24,817 nt of DNA from the NCBI GenBank assembly GCA_031256815.1, contig JAIRPU010000049.1, positions 1 to 24,817 on the forward strand, written 5' to 3'. This stretch comes from Spirochaetaceae bacterium (lineage in GTDB: Bacteria > Spirochaetota > Spirochaetia > Treponematales > Breznakiellaceae). The translations under genes were made by a program, and so were the position numbers. Positions 1-6,549 of the stretch are shown here, in pieces (the first letter of the stretch is position 1; every line of letters begins with the position of its first letter). The notes beneath the pieces are model-generated. The model had not been told where the DNA came from. It searched no databases and worked only from the letters and a program-made list of their open reading frames with translations.

Positions 1-60
1 GCCGCATATTTATAATATAATACATAAAGCGAAAATATGCAAGGGGAATTTTTGCGGTTT

Positions 61-118
61 GGAGAGAAGGTGGGGGTGGGATGAAGTAGGAAGAGAATAA
101 GAATAAGAAATAGGAAGG
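61..118 (+). other. C-free purine-rich tract
   Basis: This stretch has no C and only seven T among 58 bases, so the plus strand is nearly all purine. It contains no convincing ORF. It lies between the window edge and a stem-loop, and may be the tail region of a gene outside the window. Strand asymmetry of this kind can favour triplex DNA, but nothing here proves a function. Confidence 0.4.
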
Positions 119-149
119 CAATAAAATCTTGTGGATTTTATTGCCTTTT
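115..149 (+). terminator. Stem-loop, possible intrinsic terminator
   Basis: A perfect 14-bp stem (AAGGCAATAAAATC at 115-128 pairing with 134-147) closes a TTGTG loop, and the right arm runs into a short T stretch (146-149). The stem is AT-rich and the T tract short, so termination of a gene left of the window is plausible but not certain. It sits directly before the GC-rich palindrome cluster. Confidence 0.4.
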
Positions 150-151
150 AT

Positions 152-600
152 GTTGCCCGCGGCCGCCGCAGGCGGCCGCGGGGTTCGATATGCCTGGCGC
201 GTTGCGCTTGCGCCAGGGGGCCGGTGGCGGCAGGCCGTGGGGCACACAGTCCGCGAAACCGCAATGCGGTTTCGCGCGGGGGCGCGGACGGCGGGATAAA
301 ACCCGCCTCCATTTGCCGGATATTGCCACCTTATCCTGCGCCGGCGCGTGCCACCGTAGTCATCTACGCCCTTTCGGGCGCAACATTGGCGCTTTGCCGG
401 AGGCGGCCGCGCTTCGCGCGGCCTTATCGCCAGCCGCGGCCACGCTTCGCGCGGCCTTATCGCCAGCCGCGGCCTGCGCGTTGCGGTTTCGCCGGCTGCC
501 GCCACAGGCGGCAGCTATACTGCAACTATTGTCCATCGGATTTCAGCTTCCGGTAGAGGCCGGCAGCGCACGTCCACCTCACGCCCCACCCTGGGCTTCG
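152..600. repeat. GC-rich palindrome cluster 1
   Basis: About 450 bases far richer in G+C than the flanking genes, built from short perfect palindromes with tiny spacers. Examples are 156-182 (12-bp arms, GCA loop), 193-217 (8-bp arms), 252-276 (arms CGCGAAACCGC, AAT loop), 405-423 (8-bp arms, TTC loop) and 495-515 (9-bp arms, ACA loop). A 32-base unit is repeated in tandem at 410-474. Long frames cross the cluster only because GC-rich DNA has few stop codons. It shares the core GCGGCCGCC and TTATCG linkers with the cluster at 23594-23936. The right edge is diffuse. It resembles a dispersed palindromic repeat family, but I cannot name one. Confidence 0.75.
410..474 (+). repeat. 32-bp perfect tandem repeat, period 33
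   Basis: Two identical 32-base copies at 410-441 and 443-474, each beginning CGCTTCGCGCGGCC and containing TTATCGCC. They are separated by a single base. Each copy carries half of a TTC-loop palindrome, so the duplication reproduced a hairpin inside cluster 1. Two copies are too few for a CRISPR array. Confidence 0.85.
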
Positions 601-670
601 CGCGTTTCCACCACCCGCGCCGCTTCACCAGTTTCTCTAATTAGGAATTGCTGCGCTAATAGTTTACCTA

Positions 671-699
671 TTGCCTGGCGCAGCGTTTTGCGCTATGAT
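671..699 (+). promoter_or_regulatory. Sigma-70-type promoter of pheT
   Basis: TTGCCT (671-676) and TATGAT (694-699) are separated by exactly 17 bases, matching 4/6 and 5/6 of the sigma-70 consensus. The expected transcription start falls at about 706, which is the A of the pheT ATG, so transcripts from this promoter would have no leader. It lies just outside palindrome cluster 1. Confidence 0.6.
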
Positions 700-705
700 A
701 AAATC

Positions 706-2511
706 ATGCCCAAGATAGAGGTAAACGAAGAACTTTTCTGTACATTGTCCGGATTTCGCTGGGAATTGCGTTCCGCGCTGGAAGAGGCGCTTTCTTGCGC
801 AAAGGCGGAACTTGATGAAGATTCAGATAAATCAATGCCGGAGCCGGAGAGAACTCTTAAAATCGAATTGAATGACACAAACCGGCCTGACCTTTGGAGT
901 ACAGCGGGAATAGCGCGGCAAATTCTAACGTATAAGAGCCAAAAAATCCGTTTTTACCCGTTTTTTTCCACTCCTGGAGATATGAAAGAAGCGCGAAAAC
1001 GTATTTTTGTAGAAGAAAGCGTAAGAAAGGCGCGCCCGTATATTGCCGGATTTGTAGCGCATGGGCGTTCTGTTTCGGACGAGTCTCTTAGAGATATGAT
1101 ACAGACGCAGGAAAAGCTTGCCTGGAACTTTGGGCGTAAACGCCGCACGGTTTCTATGGGAATTTACCGCGCCGCTCTTATAAAATGGCCTGTGCGCTAC
1201 CGCGCAGTAGCGCCGGATTCAGTATCATTTGTTCCTTTGCAATGGGATGTGCCGATTACGCTGAGCGAAATACTAAAACAGCATCCAAAAGGCAAAGAAT
1301 ACGCTTTTATTCTGGAGCATGAACCTTTGCACCCGCTTTTGGTGGATTCAAAAAACGAGGTGCTTTCTTATCCGCCCATAATAAATTCAGCGGGCATAGG
1401 CGCGGTTCAAGTTGGAGATGAGGGGCTTTTTATCGAACTTACAGGAACAAATCTAAACGATGTTACTCTTTCTGCTTCTATAATGGCCTGCGACCTTTTT
1501 GACCAGGGTTACGAGATAGAGCCCATAGAGATTTGTCATGAATACGAAACCCCGTTTGGGAAAAACTGGACAAGCCCGTTTTATTTTCAGTCGCCGGTTT
1601 TTTGTTCTATGGCAAGAGTCGAAAAATTCCTGGGCGAAAAATTAAGCGCAAAAGAGTCAATAGATGCGCTTTTACGAATGGGCTGCCATTCAGAGAAAAT
1701 ACGCGATGCCGAATCCGGCGAAACTGAAGTTTGCGAAGGCGTTAAAGTTTGGCCTCCTGCGTTTCGCAATGACTTTTTACACGCCGCCGATGTTGTAGAA
1801 GATATAATGATAGGACGCTCGCTTGCCTCTTTTAAACCGGAACATCCGCGCGATTTTACCGTAGGGCGGCTTACACGAATAACGCTTTTAAGCAGAGAGG
1901 CAAAAGAGATACTGGTTGGCCTGGGATTTCAGGAAATGGTTTACAACTATCTTGGTTCACGCGCCGGGCTTGTAGACAAAATGCGCGGTAACGGCAGTAA
2001 AATTATCCGTATTTCAAATCCAATGACAGAAAATTATGAATATTTGCGCGATTCTATAATCGCCTGTTTATGCGCAAGCGAATCGGTTTCGGCAAACGCG
2101 GTTTATCCTCACAAAATTTTTGAGATAGGTAAAATAGCCTATCGTGACGCGCATAAAAACTCAGGCTGTGCGACACGGCAGTTTTGCGGAATGCTTCATT
2201 CTGAACCTGCGGCAAATTTTAATACGATAGCGGCGCAGATTCAAAATATATTTTACTATTTAGGCCGTGAATATTCGGTATCCGAATCGGAAGACCAGCG
2301 TTTTATTGCCGGACGCGCCGCTCAAATTTTACATTCAGGTAAAGAGATAGGGGTGTTTGGCGAGCTTCATCCGCAGGTGCTTGAAAACTGGGGCATTACC
2401 ACTCCCTGCGCTGCCGCCGAATTCGACTTAGACGCGTTAATTTCCAGCGGGAAGCGCGATTTTGGAACCAAAGCCAGGCCAAAAAGCAGCGTTCAGGATT
2501 CACCAGTTTAA
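706..2511 (+). CDS. pheT: Phenylalanyl-tRNA synthetase beta subunit (archaeal/spirochaete type)
   Basis: The beta subunit of the alpha2-beta2 enzyme that charges tRNA-Phe. The protein is 601 residues, well short of the roughly 800 of the usual bacterial form. It begins MPKIEVNEELF and soon shows ELNDTNRPDLWS, typical of the archaeal/spirochaete type, which lacks the N-terminal tRNA-binding and C-terminal anticodon-binding domains. A B3/B4-like part, a B5-like segment (VEKFLGEKLSAKESIDALL) and the catalytic-core-like C-terminal part follow. The frame stays open back to 190 through GC-rich repeat DNA; the ATG at 706 is chosen because homology starts there. No Shine-Dalgarno precedes it, and a promoter is positioned for a leaderless transcript. 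No pheS is present in the window. The identification is secure; domain borders are approximate. Confidence 0.93.
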   Translation: MPKIEVNEELFCTLSGFRWELRSALEEALSCAKAELDEDSDKSMPEPERTLKIELNDTNRPDLWSTAGIARQILTYKSQKIRFYPFFSTPGDMKEARKRIFVEESVRKARPYIAGFVAHGRSVSDESLRDMIQTQEKLAWNFGRKRRTVSMGIYRAALIKWPVRYRAVAPDSVSFVPLQWDVPITLSEILKQHPKGKEYAFILEHEPLHPLLVDSKNEVLSYPPIINSAGIGAVQVGDEGLFIELTGTNLNDVTLSASIMACDLFDQGYEIEPIEICHEYETPFGKNWTSPFYFQSPVFCSMARVEKFLGEKLSAKESIDALLRMGCHSEKIRDAESGETEVCEGVKVWPPAFRNDFLHAADVVEDIMIGRSLASFKPEHPRDFTVGRLTRITLLSREAKEILVGLGFQEMVYNYLGSRAGLVDKMRGNGSKIIRISNPMTENYEYLRDSIIACLCASESVSANAVYPHKIFEIGKIAYRDAHKNSGCATRQFCGMLHSEPAANFNTIAAQIQNIFYYLGREYSVSESEDQRFIAGRAAQILHSGKEIGVFGELHPQVLENWGITTPCAAAEFDLDALISSGKRDFGTKARPKSSVQDSPV

Positions 2512-2522
2512 GGGTAGCGTTA

Positions 2523-4571
2523 ATGCAAAAAACTGCCGCGGTGTTACTTGCGTTGTTTTTAAACGCGCCTGTTTTTGCACAGCAAGGCTCGGCGCTTGGC
2601 ACTGATATAAACGCGCTTCATGCTGCGGAGTCTTTTAGAATTGGACTTGAAGCTTACAACCGATATTCTTACAACGAAGCAATATTGGCTCTGGAGCAGG
2701 CGCTTTCATATAAACCTGGAGACGGCCTTATTCTTGATTGGATTGGCAAAGCCTACTACCGTTCCGGAATGGAAGAGATTGCGCTAAACCAGTGGCAGGC
2801 AGCGGTAGATGCTTATCCGCCCGGCTCACCCGAACCGGTTATTATAAACAGCAGAATTGAAGTAGTGCGCAACCGGCGCGGGCTTTTTTCCATGATGAAT
2901 GATTCGCCGCGCTATGTGGAAACCGGTGTTTTTCCGGGGCGCGTCGATAATAAACAGGTGTTCAGCCAGCCATCCTCACTGCTTTCCTGCGATGACGGCT
3001 CCGTTTGGGCGGTGTGTTACGGCAGTAACGAGATTGTAAGACTCGATGTAAACGGATATGTCAGAGCAAGGCGTCGCGGCCCCATAACCGGTTTTGACAG
3101 ACCATACGATATTACAAGAGGTCTGGACGGCAGGCTTTATGTTTCTGAATTCCGCGGCGGCCGGATTAGCATTTTAGATAAGGACGGCAACTGGCTGGCT
3201 CACATTGGCAAAAAAGGCTTTGCGCAGGGTGAATTGATTGGCCCTGCCGCGCTTGCCTGTGATGAACAAGGCTATATATATGCTGCCGAATTTGGCAACC
3301 GTAGAATTTCCAAATTTGACCCTGATGGCAACTTTATTACATCGTTTGGAGAACAGTCCGGCTTTTTTAATGGTTTTAAATCGATTACAGGCATAAGCGC
3401 AAAAGACGGAGTTATATATGCGGCGGATAACATTGAAAAAAAAATATATATGTTTTCTGGTGACGGTGCTTTTTTAGGTGCCGTAATTGAGGAAGGGTTA
3501 AGCGCGCCGGAAAGCCTTGAGGTTTTTAGTGATGGCACGCTTTTGGTGGCGGATAGCAACCGGCTTTTGCTTGCCGACCCAAACTCCGGCATTGTGCGTA
3601 AAATTACAGCGGACGGTAATTCCAGAATTCTTTACATTGGCGCGGCCATAGATAAAAATGGCGCTATACTTGCCGCCAATTTTGTTTCCAACGAAATATC
3701 TGTGTTTGCCTCTACAGGCGATGTGGCATCCGGTTTTTTTGTACAAATTGAACGGATTGTAAGCGATAATTTTCCGGAAGTGTCGCTGGAACTTTCTGTG
3801 CAAAACTCAAAACGAAACCCTGTAATTGGGCTTGAACTGCGTAATTTTATGTTAAGTGAAAAAGGATACCCTGTATCGGAACTGACGCTTTTGGGCGCTG
3901 GAAATGCGGTATTGGAAACTGATATTGCCGTGTTAATCGAGCGTTCGCCGGAAGCGGCCGAATTTAAACAAGAGTTTGCGGCGGCGCTTGCGGATATTAA
4001 AACGGCGCTTAACGGTACCGGCGGGCGCATTGTATCGATTTTTTCGGCTGGAGCGCAGCCTGTGCGCGAGCGTTTTGACGCAAATATTCAATCAAGCCTG
4101 GCCGAAGCCGCCGGACAGAACAGGTATAATGTGGCATGGCGTTTTGACCTTGGACTAAGACTGGCTGCTACAGACCTTTTGCCTCATGCCAAAAAACGCG
4201 CGGTTGTGTTTTTAAGTACAGGCGAGCTGGGCGAACTTGCGTTTGAAAGATATGCGCTTTCTGAACTTGCCGCGTATCTTGCCAACAATAACATCGTTTT
4301 TGATTGTATACTTGTAGGAAAAAACAGCGCAGGCGATTCGATTCAATATCTTTGTGAAAAAACAGGCGGAACCATAACACGTTTGTATCAACCTGAAGGA
4401 ATTGCGCCGGTTATTCGCAGTCTTGTTACTACTCCTTCAGGTACTTATTCATTTAAATTTAAATCATCTCTTTCTACGGATTTTGGACGGGCGTTTTTAC
4501 CTATTTCGGCGGAAGTTCATTTGCTGGAACGTTCCGGGCGCGATGATTGCGGATACTTCCCGCCGCCATAA
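2523..4571 (+). CDS. Secreted TPR / NHL-repeat / VWA-like protein
   Basis: A 682-residue exported protein with no assigned function. A signal peptide (MQKTAAVLLALFLNAPVFA, probable cut before QQ) precedes a TPR-like pair at about 30-95 (FRIGLEAYNRYSYNEAILAL). Repeated NHL/beta-propeller units follow at about 135-400, with recurring patterns such as DGRLYVSEFRGGRISILD and YIYAAEFGNRRISKFDPDG. The last third (about 460-640) resembles a von Willebrand A fold, but the expected metal-site DxSxS appears as ERSPE, so metal binding is doubtful. It probably acts in the periplasm as a protein-interaction scaffold; that role is inferred from the domains alone. It starts 11 bases after pheT with a weak AAGGG ribosome site, so the two are probably cotranscribed. 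Confidence 0.75.
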   Translation: MQKTAAVLLALFLNAPVFAQQGSALGTDINALHAAESFRIGLEAYNRYSYNEAILALEQALSYKPGDGLILDWIGKAYYRSGMEEIALNQWQAAVDAYPPGSPEPVIINSRIEVVRNRRGLFSMMNDSPRYVETGVFPGRVDNKQVFSQPSSLLSCDDGSVWAVCYGSNEIVRLDVNGYVRARRRGPITGFDRPYDITRGLDGRLYVSEFRGGRISILDKDGNWLAHIGKKGFAQGELIGPAALACDEQGYIYAAEFGNRRISKFDPDGNFITSFGEQSGFFNGFKSITGISAKDGVIYAADNIEKKIYMFSGDGAFLGAVIEEGLSAPESLEVFSDGTLLVADSNRLLLADPNSGIVRKITADGNSRILYIGAAIDKNGAILAANFVSNEISVFASTGDVASGFFVQIERIVSDNFPEVSLELSVQNSKRNPVIGLELRNFMLSEKGYPVSELTLLGAGNAVLETDIAVLIERSPEAAEFKQEFAAALADIKTALNGTGGRIVSIFSAGAQPVRERFDANIQSSLAEAAGQNRYNVAWRFDLGLRLAATDLLPHAKKRAVVFLSTGELGELAFERYALSELAAYLANNNIVFDCILVGKNSAGDSIQYLCEKTGGTITRLYQPEGIAPVIRSLVTTPSGTYSFKFKSSLSTDFGRAFLPISAEVHLLERSGRDDCGYFPPP

Positions 4572-4587
4572 AAAATGTACAGACGCC

Positions 4588-4617
4588 TTGACGCTTTTTT
4601 GCGAAATCTGTTAGACT
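4588..4617 (+). promoter_or_regulatory. Promoter of rpsL-rpsG
   Basis: TTGACG (4588-4593) and TAGACT (4612-4617) have an 18-base spacer. The predicted transcript starts near 4624 and gives a leader of about 29 bases holding AGGAG at 4634-4638 before the rpsL ATG. The -10 matches only 4/6 of consensus. Confidence 0.5.
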
Positions 4618-4652
4618 GATACTAAAATTATTTAGGAGTTTTTAGCGCATAT

Positions 4653-5027
4653 ATGCCAACTATTAATCAACTGGTTCGTTTTGGCAGGCAGCAGGTTACT
4701 TCAAAGACAAAGTCGCCTGCGTTACATTCCTGTCCGCAAAAGCGTGGTGTTTGCACCCGTGTAATGACCGTTACGCCCAAAAAGCCAAATTCAGCGTTAA
4801 GAAAAGTAGCGCGTGTCAGGCTTTCGCATGGAACAGAGGTTACCGCTTATATCCCGGGTATCGGGCACAATCTGCAGGAGCACTCAGTGGTGCTTGTTCG
4901 CGGCGGGCGTGTTAAAGACCTTCCTGGTGTGCGTTATCATATTATTAGAGGTGCTAAAGATACACTTGGAGTTGCCGACCGCAAACGCGGACGTTCTAAA
5001 TATGGCGCAAAACGGCCAAAGGCGTAG
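4653..5027 (+). CDS. rpsL: 30S ribosomal protein S12
   Basis: S12, 124 residues, the usual size. It sits at the decoding centre of the small subunit and supports accurate codon reading. The sequence is canonical from MPTINQLVRFGRQ to the basic C-terminus RSKYGAKRPKA. The two segments where streptomycin-resistance changes occur, TPKKPNSALRK and GRVKDLPGVRYH, carry the ordinary lysines, so nothing suggests resistance. AGGAG lies 14 bases upstream, a rather long spacing. It is followed after seven bases by rpsG. The classical str operon is split here: fusA lies about 7 kb away and no tuf is in the window. Confidence 0.98.
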   Translation: MPTINQLVRFGRQQVTSKTKSPALHSCPQKRGVCTRVMTVTPKKPNSALRKVARVRLSHGTEVTAYIPGIGHNLQEHSVVLVRGGRVKDLPGVRYHIIRGAKDTLGVADRKRGRSKYGAKRPKA

Positions 5028-5034
5028 GTAGCAA

Positions 5035-5505
5035 ATGGGACGCAAAAAGAAATCTATCGACAGAGGAATACTTCCTGACACTAAATACAACAGCAAGCTT
5101 GTTTCTAAATTTGTAAACCGCATGATGTGGCAGGGCAAACGGGCAACTGCTATGCGGCTTGTACACGGCGCTCTTGAACAGATTAAGACTAAAAGCGACA
5201 AAGAACCGCTTGAAGTGTTCATAAAGGCTATTGAGAACGTAAAACCTGTGGTAGAGGTAAAATCAAGGCGCGTTGGCGGCGCAACCTATCAGGTGCCTGT
5301 GGAGATTCGGGAAGCACGGCGGGAAGCGCTTGGTATGCGCTGGATAATCAATGCGGCGCGTTCACGTAACGGGCATGGTATGGACGACAGACTTGCTTCT
5401 GAATTTCTCGATGCCTTTAATTCTACAGGTACAGCTTTCAAGAAAAAAGAAGATACGCATAAAATGGCCGAGGCAAACAAGGCTTTTACGCATTACCGCT
5501 GGTAA
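5035..5505 (+). CDS. rpsG: 30S ribosomal protein S7
   Basis: S7, 156 residues, the usual length. It binds the 3' domain of 16S rRNA and starts assembly of the small-subunit head. The start MGRKKKSIDRGILPD, the central VGGATYQVPVEI and the segment RSRNGHGMDDRLASEFLDA are standard. It begins seven bases after rpsL with only a weak ribosome site (TAGGTAG), as expected for coupled translation. The last 20 bases overlap the 3' end of the XRE regulator on the other strand, and the likely terminator of the operon lies inside that regulator's coding region at 5591-5622. Confidence 0.98.
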   Translation: MGRKKKSIDRGILPDTKYNSKLVSKFVNRMMWQGKRATAMRLVHGALEQIKTKSDKEPLEVFIKAIENVKPVVEVKSRRVGGATYQVPVEIREARREALGMRWIINAARSRNGHGMDDRLASEFLDAFNSTGTAFKKKEDTHKMAEANKAFTHYRW

Positions 5506-5857
5506 CAGCGTCCTGCTTTTTTGTAGTAAGCACGTCTTCAAACCTGCGGTCTAAATCCGCTTTTATAGAATCACGCAAATCATGAAGAATATCCTGTTCC
5601 AGCAGAACAGGATAATTTTTTTCTGACTCAGCTAAAGGGATAAGAAGCTGATATGCCTCAATGCCAAGTGCAATAGAGAGCTTTATCAGCGTCTTGTCGC
5701 TTACCCATTTCCGGCAGCCTTCTATGTCATTTACCGTTTGATCAGAAATCCCGGCCGCTTCTGCAAGCCTTTCCTGTGAAAACCCGGCCAGCGCACGGTA
5801 TTTTTTTAAATTTTTTGAAAACGTTCTGCGTAGTTTCTCTGTTTCGGCAGTCATCAT
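5486..5857 (-). CDS. XRE-family helix-turn-helix regulator
   Basis: A 123-residue DNA-binding protein. A Cro/C1-type helix-turn-helix occupies about residues 12-67: LKKYRALAGFSQERLAEAAG, then ISDQTVNDIEGCRKWVSDKT. The second half is charged and helical and may dimerise; its ligand is unknown. Translation starts at one of two adjacent ATGs (5857 or 5854); AGGGG lies four bases before the second, which may be the true start. The gene is convergent with rpsG and overlaps it by 20 bases. It is divergent from the TRL-like lipoprotein gene, with a 250-base spacer holding dyad repeats that could be its operators. Autoregulation and control of the lipoprotein gene are inferences from this layout. Confidence 0.85.
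   Translation of the reverse strand: MMTAETEKLRRTFSKNLKKYRALAGFSQERLAEAAGISDQTVNDIEGCRKWVSDKTLIKLSIALGIEAYQLLIPLAESEKNYPVLLEQDILHDLRDSIKADLDRRFEDVLTTKKQDAVTSGNA
5591..5622 (+). terminator. Intrinsic terminator of rpsL-rpsG, inside the XRE gene
   Basis: A perfect 9-bp stem (ATCCTGTTC 5591-5599, GAACAGGAT 5605-5613) with loop CAGCA is followed by AA and seven T (5616-5622). This is a textbook rho-independent terminator on the plus strand, 85 bases after the rpsG stop. It lies wholly within the coding region of the convergent XRE gene. Confidence 0.8.
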
Positions 5858-5903
5858 GCCCCTGTTCTAATTTACAAAAATGAACCCTTAGCTGCCTCTT
5901 TAC

Positions 5904-6008
5904 AACTAGCTGTAAGTAATATATACTTGCTTATAGTTAGTTATTCGGGGGGACGGGATACTGTAAACAAGTGATTGCTAGCTGCAGGTTAGTTCTACTT
6001 GCTTATAG
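5904..6008. promoter_or_regulatory. Dyad and direct repeats, candidate XRE operators
   Basis: Two 31-base copies at 5906-5936 and 5978-6008, 72 bases apart, match at 25 of 31 positions; both begin CTAGCTG and end TACTTGCTTATAG. The first copy lies in an interrupted palindrome centred on 5921: AACTA (5904-5908), AAGTA (5914-5918), TACTT (5924-5928), TAGTT (5934-5938). Equally spaced half-sites in a divergent intergenic region suit binding by a dimeric regulator, most simply the adjacent XRE protein. Minus-strand TATATT at the dyad centre could be a promoter element. Confidence 0.5.
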
Positions 6009-6023
6009 CGCTTTGGGTTTTTA

Positions 6024-6065
6024 CCACCTTTTGGTGGAGAAACTACTGCAATGTATGTTGCGGTA
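6024..6065 (+). other. Two small hairpins before the lipoprotein gene
   Basis: CCACC-TTTT-GGTGG (6024-6037) is followed by an 8-bp stem with one G-T pair, TACTGCAA / TTGCGGTA (6044-6065). They would fold in the leader of the TRL-like gene if transcription begins in the repeat region. They resemble no riboswitch known to me. Confidence 0.3.
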
Positions 6066-6107
6066 AATACTTAAATGCCGTTTGTCATTCGGCAGAAGGA
6101 GAGTAAA

Positions 6108-6392
6108 ATGACAAAAAAATTAGTTGTTCTGTTAGTCGTTCTAACAGGTCTGGTGTTCGGCAGTTGTGCTACTTATTCAACTGTAAATGGTATAAGAACG
6201 CCGCTTGGCGCTTATACTTCGGCAAAGATAAATGCCGAAAGTAAACCTATAGCCTCATATAGTGTTATACTTGGCTTGATAACAATGGGCTACGAGGATT
6301 TCTTGAGCGCGGTTAAAGGAAAAGATATCGATATAATCGATACAAGTTACTTTGGTTTTTTTACTAAAGTATCGGCCGTGCCAAAGAGGTAG
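6108..6392 (+). CDS. Small TRL-like lipoprotein
   Basis: A 94-residue predicted lipoprotein. A basic start (MTKKL) and hydrophobic stretch lead to the lipobox LVFGSC, with Cys near position 19 as the lipidated residue. The mature part contains ILGLITMG followed by an alternating IDIIDTSYFGFFTKV, the pattern of the TRL-like family, whose function is poorly known. The ATG at 6108 is chosen over the one at 6075 because AGAAGGAGAG ends four bases before it and the signal peptide begins there. It is monocistronic and divergent from the XRE regulator, which may control it. The family assignment is a pattern-based judgement. Confidence 0.75.
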   Translation: MTKKLVVLLVVLTGLVFGSCATYSTVNGIRTPLGAYTSAKINAESKPIASYSVILGLITMGYEDFLSAVKGKDIDIIDTSYFGFFTKVSAVPKR

Positions 6393-6437
6393 ACTTTATC
6401 TCCTCCTCCAAAAATATAACCCCTTTTCTATTTGTAC

Positions 6438-6459
6438 TTTTTTTTTGGGGGGGGGGGGG
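6438..6459 (+). repeat. T9-G13 homopolymer tract
   Basis: Nine T followed by thirteen G, 45 bases past the lipoprotein stop codon. Long G tracts change length readily during replication. This one is outside any gene I support and between two convergent genes, so an effect on expression is not obvious. The exact count may also be a sequencing uncertainty. Confidence 0.85.
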
Positions 6460-6470
6460 ATATAGTTTGG

Positions 6471-6496
6471 GTTTTCTGTTCATATAAACGGAAAAC
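6471..6496. other. Intergenic stem-loop
   Basis: A 10-bp stem with one G-T pair (GTTTTCTGTT / AACGGAAAAC) and a CATATA loop lies between convergent genes. It lacks a following T tract on either strand, so terminator function is uncertain. Confidence 0.35.
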
Positions 6497-6515
6497 TATG
6501 TTTCTCCTTGAATTG

Positions 6516-6549
6516 CCACAGATAAGGCCGCAAGCAGCTTTATCTGTGG
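6516..6549. other. Stem-loop spanning the sdaAA stop codon
   Basis: A perfect 10-bp stem (CCACAGATAA 6516-6525, TTATCTGTGG 6540-6549) whose right arm contains the sdaAA stop codon on the minus strand. It could stabilise or end the serine dehydratase mRNA, although no U-rich tail follows. Confidence 0.4.

Noticed and set aside
410..474. Possible CRISPR repeats
   Set aside because: Only two copies, separated by one base, with no spacers and no cas gene in the window.
131..556. 141-codon plus-strand frame in cluster 1
   Set aside because: Arg/Pro/Ala-rich translation of palindromes; open only because GC-rich sequence has few stop codons.
190..705. Upstream in-frame extension of pheT by 172 codons
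   Set aside because: It translates GC-rich palindromic repeat DNA, has no family resemblance, and PheT homology begins at the ATG at 706, which has its own promoter.
1..705. Insertion sequence as source of cluster 1
   Set aside because: No transposase frame, no long terminal inverted repeats and no target duplication were visible.
3632..4030. 132-codon frame opposite the NHL/VWA gene
   Set aside because: Lies wholly within a clear secreted-protein gene; composition is that of an antisense frame.
6075..6107. Earlier ATG for the TRL-like lipoprotein
   Set aside because: It would bury the signal peptide behind eleven charged residues; a strong ribosome site directly precedes 6108.
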